From positions 1-64,000 of the forward strand of contig CAKUUD010000002.1 in the NCBI GenBank assembly GCA_934692675.1: DNA of 64,000 nt, written 5' to 3'. Below, piece by piece: positions 15,818 through 23,458 of this stretch. The notes beneath the pieces are model-generated. The model made no database searches, was not told the DNA's origin, and saw only the letters and a list, made by a program, of their open reading frames with translations. A program made the position numbers and the translations under genes. Every line of letters begins with the position of its first letter. Positions within the stretch are counted from its first letter, which is position 1. The stretch is from an uncultured Eubacteriales bacterium (GTDB taxonomy: Bacteria > Bacillota > Clostridia > Oscillospirales > Acutalibacteraceae).

Positions 15818-17362
15818 GTGGAAATTAGCAAAGAATATGCCGTGCAAATGCGTGGTATAAGTAAGTATTTCGGAAAGTTTCAAGCCCTTAGATCGGTAGA
15901 TTTAGATGTTAAAAAAGGAGAAACTCACGCAATTTTAGGAGAAAATGGTGCCGGAAAAAGCACCTTGATGAATGTTCTGTATGGCCTTTATGGAGCGGAT
16001 GAAGGAACAATTTATCTAAATGGTGAACCTGTATATATAAAAAATCCAAGTTCGGCCATTGCCCACGGAATAGGCATGGTGCATCAACATTTCATGTTGG
16101 TCGAAAAATTTACTGTTCTTCAAAATATAATCCTCGGTAACGAATCTACCGATAAATTCGGCATTATAAACATGAGGAAAGCCCGAAAAAAAGTAATAGA
16201 AATAATAAAACGTTATGGCATGAAGGTTGATCTTAAAAAAAGAATCAGAAATATTTCTGTGGGTATGCAACAAAAAGTTGAAATATTGAAAGCCCTTTAT
16301 AGAGGTGCTGATATCTTAATTCTCGATGAACCTACGGCCGTTCTTACTCCCCAGGAAATAGATGAGCTTTTAGAAGTAATAGAAAATCTGAAAAAAGATG
16401 GAAAAACTATAATAATAATTACTCATAAATTAAAAGAAATAAAAAAATCTTCGAAAGAATGCACTATTATTCGTAAAGGTAAATTTATTGACTGTGTTAA
16501 CGTGAGTGATGAGAGCGAGCAAAGCCTTGCAGAAAAGATGGTTGGTCATAAGGTCAAGTTGCTCGTGGAAAAAGAAAAAGCCGTTCCGGGAGATGTGGTC
16601 TTTGAAATAAAAGATTTGAATGTTAAAAGTGAGCGCGGCGTAGATACCATAAAAAATTTGTCTATGAAGTTGAGGAAAGGCGAAATATATGGATTGGCCG
16701 GAGTTGATGGTAACGGTCAAAAAGAATTAGTCGAAGCGATTATATGCAGCCTTCCTGTAGAGTCCGGAAAAATTCTTATAAATGGCAAAGAAATTCAAAA
16801 TACAAGCACAAGAAATGTTATAGATAGTAAAATTTCTATAATTCACGAAGATAGGCATCGTTACGGCTCAGTTTTGGAAATGTCGGTTGCTGACAATGCA
16901 ATTTTGGAAAAATACCGAGAAGCTCCATTTAACATTAATGGATTTTTGGATTACGACGAAAGAGATAAGTTTACGGATGGACTGATAGAAAAATACGACA
17001 TTCGCCCTGTAGATTGTAAGTATACTAAGATAAGAAATCTTTCCGGCGGAAATCAGCAAAAATTAATTATAGGTAGAGAAATTGCTAATGACCCTGATTT
17101 ATTGATTGCAATACAACCTACCAGAGGTCTTGACGTTGGGGCAATTGAATATGTTCATAAAACTCTTATTGATTTGAGAGATAAAGGCAAAGCGATTCTT
17201 CTCATATCTTTGGAATTAGACGAAATACTTGATGTGTCGGACCGCATAGCGGTAATTTATGATGGCTCTATTGTTGGTGAATTTGAACAAGAGGAAGCAA
17301 ATGAGCAAAATGTTGGTCTTTTAATGGCAGGAGGTAAGGGAAATGACGCACAAAATAGCTAA
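15818..17362 (+). CDS. Nucleoside ABC importer, duplicated ATPase
   Basis: Two fused ABC ATPase domains in 514 residues, like YufO/NupA and sugar-importer ATPases. Domain 1 has Walker A GENGAGKS, signature SVGMQQ and Walker B ILILDEPTAVL. Domain 2 has the family's normal degenerate Walker A (GVDGNGQKELVE), LSGGNQQKLIIGREI and LIAIQPTRGLD. Start is GTG 15818, preceded by AAAGGAGGATTTCA. It overlaps the following permease by 20 nt. It powers import of nucleosides delivered by the upstream binding protein. Confidence 0.95.
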   Translation: MEISKEYAVQMRGISKYFGKFQALRSVDLDVKKGETHAILGENGAGKSTLMNVLYGLYGADEGTIYLNGEPVYIKNPSSAIAHGIGMVHQHFMLVEKFTVLQNIILGNESTDKFGIINMRKARKKVIEIIKRYGMKVDLKKRIRNISVGMQQKVEILKALYRGADILILDEPTAVLTPQEIDELLEVIENLKKDGKTIIIITHKLKEIKKSSKECTIIRKGKFIDCVNVSDESEQSLAEKMVGHKVKLLVEKEKAVPGDVVFEIKDLNVKSERGVDTIKNLSMKLRKGEIYGLAGVDGNGQKELVEAIICSLPVESGKILINGKEIQNTSTRNVIDSKISIIHEDRHRYGSVLEMSVADNAILEKYREAPFNINGFLDYDERDKFTDGLIEKYDIRPVDCKYTKIRNLSGGNQQKLIIGREIANDPDLLIAIQPTRGLDVGAIEYVHKTLIDLRDKGKAILLISLELDEILDVSDRIAVIYDGSIVGEFEQEEANEQNVGLLMAGGKGNDAQNS

Positions 17363-18473
17363 AATATTGAAATCATATTTTATGCGCACATGCATAGCCG
17401 TATTTTTTGGATTCTTAGTAGCGTCATTGATTCTACTTATTACAGGTTACGACCCGGCGCAATCTATGGCAGTTATGTTTAATGCCATATTTTCGAGGCC
17501 AAAGTTCATAGTTAATGTTATATTGAAAAGCACACCTATAATTCTTACCGGATTAAGTGTTGCGTTTGCCTTTAAAATGGGTCTTTTTAACATCGGCGCC
17601 GAAGGGCAGTACATAGTGGCAACGATAGCATCTACATTGGTTGGAATTATATTTAATTTTCACCCGATAATTCAAATTCCGCTTGTCATTTTGTCTGGTG
17701 TCCTTGCAGGGGCAATTTTTGGTGGGCTTGTAGGATTTTTGAAATCTCGTTTTGGAATTCATGAAGTAATAACCAGCATTATGCTTAACTGGATTGCGCT
17801 TTATTTATGCAATTATGTTGCAAATTCACAACGTTTTCATAAGCCGGACAGTGATGGCACATATTTTATAAATAGTTCGGGTTTGACTTTGTTTCTGTAT
17901 GACTGGAAGTTTTCAGAACAGGGCAGGCAATTCTTAAAAAGCAGTCCAATTTTAAATGATATTTTGCTTAAAACGGATTTTAATTTCAATTTTTTAATTG
18001 CAGTTTTAATGGCTGTGCTTGTTTGGCTTGTTATCTATAAAACCAGCAAGGGATTTGAATTCCGTGCATGTGGGCTTAATCCAGACGCAGCTAGAAATGC
18101 AGGTATAAATGTAAACAGAAACATAGTTTATACAATGATTATTTCAGGCGCTCTTTCAGGTTTGGCTGGTGCGCTTGCGATAAGTGGCTCGTCAACTCCT
18201 GCAGTTCACGTATTGTCTGTTTTTGAAAATTATGGATTTAATGGCATGTCAGTGGCTCTCATAGCCGGAAGTTCACCTGTTGGGTGTGTTTTTGCCGGAC
18301 TCATGTTTAGTGCTCTTATTTATGCCGGTCAAACATTGCAGTTCAAAGTGGGCGCTCCTTCCGAAATAGTCAATATTATGATAGGAACTATTGTTTTCTT
18401 TGTGGCTCTTTCGGTTATAATTCCAATTTTAGTAAATAAATTTTTAGACAAGGAGAGAAGACGTCATGCTTAA
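17343..18473 (+). CDS. Nucleoside ABC importer permease 1
   Basis: Integral membrane permease (BPD_transp_2 type, YufP/NupB-like) of 376 residues with about ten hydrophobic segments. Diagnostic stretches include PIILTGLSVAFAFKMGLFNI followed by GAEGQYIV, the EAA-like loop FRACGLNPDAARNAGINVNR and GLAGALAISG. The start lies inside the ATPase gene, preceded by AGGAGGTAAGGGA. It pairs with permease 2, whose start overlaps its end by 8 nt. Confidence 0.94.
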   Translation: MTHKIAKILKSYFMRTCIAVFFGFLVASLILLITGYDPAQSMAVMFNAIFSRPKFIVNVILKSTPIILTGLSVAFAFKMGLFNIGAEGQYIVATIASTLVGIIFNFHPIIQIPLVILSGVLAGAIFGGLVGFLKSRFGIHEVITSIMLNWIALYLCNYVANSQRFHKPDSDGTYFINSSGLTLFLYDWKFSEQGRQFLKSSPILNDILLKTDFNFNFLIAVLMAVLVWLVIYKTSKGFEFRACGLNPDAARNAGINVNRNIVYTMIISGALSGLAGALAISGSSTPAVHVLSVFENYGFNGMSVALIAGSSPVGCVFAGLMFSALIYAGQTLQFKVGAPSEIVNIMIGTIVFFVALSVIIPILVNKFLDKERRRHA

Positions 18474-19386
18474 TACGATTTTAATTGCAATATCCATTAC
18501 ACTGATGTATTCTGCTCCACTCACTTTGGCGGCAATTGGTGGAGTAATATCCGAAAAATCGGGCATTACTAATATAGGAATAGAAGGAATGATGAGCATA
18601 GGTGCTTTAACCGGCGCTACAGTTGGCTTTTTTACTGGGAACCCGTGGATCGGACTTTTGTGCGCAGGAATCGCCGGCGGAGTTTTAGCTTTGCTTCATG
18701 CGTTCGCTTCAATAACTTGCAGAGCTGATCAAACAGTTTCAGGAATTGCAATAAATTTGATAGGACCGGGAGTTGCAATGTTTTTGTCAAGGTATTTCTT
18801 TAAGGCTACAATGACATTGCCCGTGCCTCACAAATTGCCTAAAGTTGTAGATCCTATATATTTTCAAAATACAATATTTAGCAATTTAAGTATAGATGCA
18901 AGCGTTGTACTTGCGGCATTGGTTGTGGTCATCACTTCGTTTGTTTTTTATCAAACTAAATGGGGCCTTAGAATAAGAGCAATGGGCGAACATCCCGCTG
19001 CTGTTGATACTCTTGGAGTTTCCGTGTGTAAAACTAGATATATTTGTGTTGTTATTTCAGGAATTCTAGCTGGATTAGGTGGCGGAGTTGTGACACTTGC
19101 AGTAGTTTCGCAGTTTTCTCCGACTGCTATCAGCGGCCAAGGATTCATCGCACTGGCAGCGGTTATATTTGGTAAGTGGCGTCCTTTAGGCGCATACGGT
19201 GCGTGTTTGCTCTTTGGATTTTCTCAGGCTTTGGTTATTATTTTAGGCGGTGGAGCAGTTCATGTTCCTTCAACCGTGCTGGCGATGATACCCTATATAT
19301 TGACCATAGCGATGTTGATAATATTCGTTGGACGTTCTTCGGCTCCAAAAGCTGCTGGCGTTCCTTACGAAAAAGGTGCCAGATAA
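18466..19386 (+). CDS. Nucleoside ABC importer permease 2
   Basis: Second permease (YufQ/NupC-like), 306 residues. Seen: PLTLAAIGGVISEKSGITNI followed by GIEGMM, the cytoplasmic coupling loop RIRAMGEHPAAVDTLGVSV and ISGILAGLGGGVVTLA. With the upstream binding protein, ATPase and permease it completes an ABC nucleoside importer. The deoC gene follows after 27 nt. Confidence 0.94.
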   Translation: MLNTILIAISITLMYSAPLTLAAIGGVISEKSGITNIGIEGMMSIGALTGATVGFFTGNPWIGLLCAGIAGGVLALLHAFASITCRADQTVSGIAINLIGPGVAMFLSRYFFKATMTLPVPHKLPKVVDPIYFQNTIFSNLSIDASVVLAALVVVITSFVFYQTKWGLRIRAMGEHPAAVDTLGVSVCKTRYICVVISGILAGLGGGVVTLAVVSQFSPTAISGQGFIALAAVIFGKWRPLGAYGACLLFGFSQALVIILGGGAVHVPSTVLAMIPYILTIAMLIIFVGRSSAPKAAGVPYEKGAR

Positions 19387-19413
19387 AAATATATCAAGGT
19401 GGTAAATTATTGA

Positions 19414-20070
19414 ATGGAAATTAATGAAATACTTTCCAAAGTTGACCATACTTTGCTTTCGGTTACGGCAAGTGAGAGCGATATTATAAAAATTTGTAAA
19501 GAAGGAATGCGATACAATGTAGCTTCTATTTGTATCGCGCCTTGTCATATTAGGATTGCTCGAGAGTTTTTAAAAAATAACTTGAGTATTTGCACTGTGG
19601 TTGGATTTCCTAATGGATACAACACTTGTGAAACCAAGATGTTCGAGACCGAAAATGCTCTTTCTTTGGGCGCTGACGAGATTGATATGGTAATTAATAT
19701 AGGCGCTTTGAAAGAAAAAAATTTTAAAAAAGTGGAAAGTGAAATTTATAATCTGAAAAAAATATGCGATAATAAAATATTAAAGGTCATAGTCGAGACC
19801 TGTTTGCTTACAGAAGAAGAAAAAATTACAATGTGTAAAATAGTTACAGATTCGGGAGCAGATTATATAAAAACATCTACAGGATTTTCTAAATCTGGCG
19901 CAACGCTAGATGATATAATTTTGTTTTCAAAAAATATAGGCAAAAATGTTAAAATAAAGGCTGCCGGCGGAATTAGTAGCCTCGAAGATGCAGAAAGATT
20001 TATAGAGGCCGGCGCTTCAAGGTTGGGAACAAGCAGAATTGTAAAAATTGTTTCTCAGATGAATATTTAA
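19414..20070 (+). CDS. deoC: Deoxyribose-phosphate aldolase
   Basis: Class I aldolase cleaving 2-deoxyribose 5-phosphate to acetaldehyde and glyceraldehyde 3-phosphate. At 218 residues it is the usual size. The Schiff-base lysine is Lys153 in DYIKTSTGF, and the second catalytic lysine is Lys182 in KIKAAGGI. VDHTLLSVTAS marks the N-terminus. An AAGGTGG site precedes ATG 19414. It acts on products of DeoB, DeoD and Pdp encoded in the same cluster. Confidence 0.96.
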   Translation: MEINEILSKVDHTLLSVTASESDIIKICKEGMRYNVASICIAPCHIRIAREFLKNNLSICTVVGFPNGYNTCETKMFETENALSLGADEIDMVINIGALKEKNFKKVESEIYNLKKICDNKILKVIVETCLLTEEEKITMCKIVTDSGADYIKTSTGFSKSGATLDDIILFSKNIGKNVKIKAAGGISSLEDAERFIEAGASRLGTSRIVKIVSQMNI

Positions 20071-20089
20071 GGAAGGGTTTTGTTTTTTA

Positions 20090-21412
20090 GTGAGAGTTTA
20101 CGATATAATAGCTGCAAAAAGAGATAATAAAGAGTTAAAGGAAGAAGAAATTAAATTTTTAATAAATGGTTATGTAAACGGAGAGGTTCCGGATTATCAA
20201 ATGTCTGCCTTCTTGATGGCCGTGTATTTTAATGGTATGACCGAAAAAGAATGTGCGACATTTGCAGAGTGTATGCTTCATTCCGGAGACGTTATGGATC
20301 TTTCTGAAATAGAGGGCGTGAAAGTAGATAAGCACAGCACAGGTGGAGTAGGCGACAAAACCACTTTAATAGTGACGCCTGTCGTGGCTGCTTGTGGAGT
20401 TAAAGTCGCAAAAATGTCCGGGAGAGGTCTTGGGCATACCGGCGGAACTGTTGACAAATTGGAATCGATTCCTGGAATGAATGTTGCACTTTCGAGAGAA
20501 AAATTTTTTGAAATTGTAAAAAATGTCGGTTGCAGCGTTGTGAGCCAAACAGGGAATTTAGTTCCTGCTGATAAAAAAATATATGCCTTGAGAGACGTTA
20601 CCGCTACGGTCGAGAGCATGCCGCTTGTTGCTTCGAGCATAATGAGCAAAAAAATCGCTTCGGGGGCAGATTGCATAGTTTTGGACGTCAAATGCGGAAA
20701 AGGTGCGTTCATGAAAACCAGCGAAGATGCTGTAAAACTTTCTAAAATAATGGTAGATATAGGCAAAAAATTCAATCGCAAAGTGGCTGCTCTTATCACG
20801 GATATGAACGCCCCTTTGGGGAATGCAATAGGTAATTCTTTGGAAGTGTGGGAATCGTGCGAAGTTTTGAAAGGGAAAGGCCCTGAAGATTTAAAAGAAG
20901 TTTCGATATGTTTGGCCGCAAATATGCTCTATATGGCCGGAAAAGGCAGCATGAAAGAGTGCGTTAGGGCTGTCGAGATATGCTTGAAAAATGGTAAAGC
21001 TTATGAAAAATTCAAAGAAATGGTAACTGCACAAGGCGGAGATTTATCTGATTTTGATAGCGTTACAAATCTTCAAAAAGATTCTATGATGTACGAAGTT
21101 TTATCTTCTGATAAGGGGTATTTATCAGCAATGGATGCCGAACTTTTGGGAAAAGCTTCCATGGAACTTGGCGCCGGCAGAGAAACCAAAGAAGATGATA
21201 TCGATTACAAAGCGGGCATAATTCTCTACAAAAAAATCGGCGATAGAGTAGAAAAAGATGAAAGATTAGCTGTGTTTTATTCGTCAGATATTGATAGGTT
21301 TTCTAAGGCTGAAGAAATATTCAAAAAGTCACTATCATACAGCAAACACGAACCCGAAAAATCCCCACTGATATTGGCCAGAGTTACAGAAAATAAAATA
21401 GAAAAATTTTAG
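20090..21412 (+). CDS. pdp: Pyrimidine-nucleoside phosphorylase
   Basis: Phosphorolysis of uridine and thymidine, 440 residues. The thymidine phosphorylase signature is clear: KMSGRGLGHTGGTVDKLES around residues 107-125, with KHSTGGVGDKTTLIVTP before it and the phosphate/active-site segment SKKIASGADCIVLDVKCGKG. The C-terminal alpha/beta domain (GRETKEDDIDYKAGI) is complete. GTG 20090 is the start, preceded by GGAAGGG. The Firmicutes enzyme is usually Pdp with broad pyrimidine specificity; a DeoA-type thymidine specificity cannot be excluded. Confidence 0.94.
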   Translation: MRVYDIIAAKRDNKELKEEEIKFLINGYVNGEVPDYQMSAFLMAVYFNGMTEKECATFAECMLHSGDVMDLSEIEGVKVDKHSTGGVGDKTTLIVTPVVAACGVKVAKMSGRGLGHTGGTVDKLESIPGMNVALSREKFFEIVKNVGCSVVSQTGNLVPADKKIYALRDVTATVESMPLVASSIMSKKIASGADCIVLDVKCGKGAFMKTSEDAVKLSKIMVDIGKKFNRKVAALITDMNAPLGNAIGNSLEVWESCEVLKGKGPEDLKEVSICLAANMLYMAGKGSMKECVRAVEICLKNGKAYEKFKEMVTAQGGDLSDFDSVTNLQKDSMMYEVLSSDKGYLSAMDAELLGKASMELGAGRETKEDDIDYKAGIILYKKIGDRVEKDERLAVFYSSDIDRFSKAEEIFKKSLSYSKHEPEKSPLILARVTENKIEKF

Positions 21413-21432
21413 AAAGCAGCTGATTTTAAGAA

Positions 21433-23418
21433 ATGAATTTAGATGAAGCAAAGGCTCTTGCTGAAAAATACAGAAAAGAAATAGAGTATCACAATAAAAA
21501 ATATTACGAAGAGGATTCCCCTGAAATAGACGATTACGAATATGATATGATTGTGAGAAATTTAGAAAAGCTAGAAAATCTTTTTCCTGAATTAACCTCC
21601 GAAGATTCTCCTACGAGGCACGTTGGCGGAAGAGCCTCGGCAAAATTTTCTCCTGTTACTCATGAGGTCAAAATGGAGAGCTTGCATGATTCGTTTTCAA
21701 TCGAAGAGATAGAAGCTTTTTACAATAGAGTAAAAAATGCCGTGCAATCTGCGAGCTATGTGGTTGAACCCAAAATAGATGGTCTGTCCGTTTCTATTGA
21801 GTATGTCAATGGGGAGCTTTTCAGAGCATCCACTCGGGGTGACGGCCAGGTCGGTGAGGATATAACTGAAAATATTTTAACTATAAATACTCTTCCAAAA
21901 AAATTAAGTAAAAATATTGAATATTTAGAAGTTCGTGGAGAAGTTTATATGTCCAAAGATAGCTTTTTGAAACTTGTTCAAAAGCAAGAATCAGAGGGAC
22001 AGAAAACTTTTAAGAATCCTCGAAATGCCGCTGCAGGCTCTCTTAGACAAAAAGATTCTCATATTACCGCTTCCAGAAATTTGGATATTTTTGTTTTCAA
22101 TGTTCAAAAAATTAAGGGGCATGAACTAAATTCTCATAAAGAATCATTGGATTTTTTGAAAGACCTGGGACTTCCTGTATTGCCTTTTTATGTGGTTTGC
22201 AAAAACATGGAAGAAATAACTTCTGAAATAAACAGGATAGGAAAAATAAAATCAGATTTGCCATTTCAAACAGATGGAGCTGTTGTTAAATTAGATTCAT
22301 TCGAAGACAGAAAAGTGCTCGGCAGCACTTCAAAATTTCCTAGGTGGGCCGAAGCTTATAAATATCCTCCCGAAGAAAAATCCACGGAGCTTTTAGACAT
22401 CGAAATAAACGTTGGACGAACTGGAATTTTAGCGCCTACAGGAATTTTGGAACCTGTTTTGATTTCAGGCAGTACTGTAGGAAGAGTTGTGCTTCACAAC
22501 GAAGATTTTATACAAGAGAAAAACCTAAGAATCGGCGACACTGTGGTGATCAGAAAAGCCGGGGAAATTATACCTGAAGTGGTGAAAGTCGTTTCACACA
22601 AAGAGGGTTCGAAAGAATTTAAATTCCCAAAAAAATGCCCGTCTTGCGGCTCGGAAGTTACTCGTGTTGATGACGAAGTGGCGATAAGGTGCGTTAATAC
22701 AAACTGTCCGGCTCAATTGCTTAGAAATTTAATTCATTTTGTTTCGAAGGGCGCCATGGATATCGAGGGTCTAGGTGAAACTTTGATAACAAAAATGGTC
22801 GAGCAGGGTATGATATCATCGCCTGTGCAGATATATGAATTAAGCAAAGAAAAATTGTCGGCTATGGAAAGAATGGGAGAGAAGTCTTCTCAGAATATAA
22901 TAAATTCAATCGAAAAATCAAAAACTCAAAATCTAGACAGACTTATTTTTGCTTTGGGGATTCGTCACGTCGGTCAAAAAGCTGCAAAGCTCTTGGCTTC
23001 TGAATTTGAAAATATGAATAATTTGATGTCAGCGTCAAAAGAAAGGATTTCTTCGATCGGAGGTATAGGCGAGGTCATAGCGGATAGTATAATTTCTTAT
23101 TTTTCTGTTGCTCAAAATATTAATCTCGTAAACGAGCTGAAAAACCAGGGATTAAATATGAATTTTGAAAGCAGTTCGAAAAATAGCGCTCTAAAAAACA
23201 AGACATTTGTTTTGACGGGTACTTTGGAAAAATACACACGCGGAGAAGCTACTCAAATAATAGAATCTATGGGCGGCAAGGTTACGTCATCTGTTTCTAA
23301 AAATACCTCCTATGTTTTATGCGGTGATTCGCCTGGAAGCAAGGCCGACAAAGCCCGAAAATTAAACGTTGAGATTATTTCTGAAAAAGATTTTGAAAAT
23401 ATGATTTCTACTATGTAA
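21433..23418 (+). CDS. ligA: NAD-dependent DNA ligase
   Basis: Replicative nick-sealing ligase, 661 residues, full length. Domains in order: Ia NAD-binding (YHNKKYYEEDSPEIDDYEYD), adenylation with the catalytic lysine Lys114 in EPKIDG, OB fold (VGRTGILAPTGILEPV), four-Cys zinc finger (CPSCGSEV then CVNTNCPAQ), helix-hairpin-helix repeats and a C-terminal BRCT domain (FVLTGTLEKYTRGEATQIIE). Its 20-nt spacing from pdp suggests shared transcription despite unrelated function; only a weak SD (TTAAGAA) precedes ATG 21433. Confidence 0.98.
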   Translation: MNLDEAKALAEKYRKEIEYHNKKYYEEDSPEIDDYEYDMIVRNLEKLENLFPELTSEDSPTRHVGGRASAKFSPVTHEVKMESLHDSFSIEEIEAFYNRVKNAVQSASYVVEPKIDGLSVSIEYVNGELFRASTRGDGQVGEDITENILTINTLPKKLSKNIEYLEVRGEVYMSKDSFLKLVQKQESEGQKTFKNPRNAAAGSLRQKDSHITASRNLDIFVFNVQKIKGHELNSHKESLDFLKDLGLPVLPFYVVCKNMEEITSEINRIGKIKSDLPFQTDGAVVKLDSFEDRKVLGSTSKFPRWAEAYKYPPEEKSTELLDIEINVGRTGILAPTGILEPVLISGSTVGRVVLHNEDFIQEKNLRIGDTVVIRKAGEIIPEVVKVVSHKEGSKEFKFPKKCPSCGSEVTRVDDEVAIRCVNTNCPAQLLRNLIHFVSKGAMDIEGLGETLITKMVEQGMISSPVQIYELSKEKLSAMERMGEKSSQNIINSIEKSKTQNLDRLIFALGIRHVGQKAAKLLASEFENMNNLMSASKERISSIGGIGEVIADSIISYFSVAQNINLVNELKNQGLNMNFESSSKNSALKNKTFVLTGTLEKYTRGEATQIIESMGGKVTSSVSKNTSYVLCGDSPGSKADKARKLNVEIISEKDFENMISTM

Positions 23419-23425
23419 AATAAAG

Positions 23426-23453
23426 ATCACTTGCCTTATGATAGACAAGTGAT
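23426..23453. terminator. Terminator between convergent ligA and the secreted-protein gene
   Basis: ATCACTTG (23426-23433) pairs with CAAGTGAT (23446-23453) around a 12-nt loop, followed by TTGTTTT on the plus strand. It lies between two converging stop codons. Confidence 0.8.
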
Positions 23454-23458
23454 TTGTT

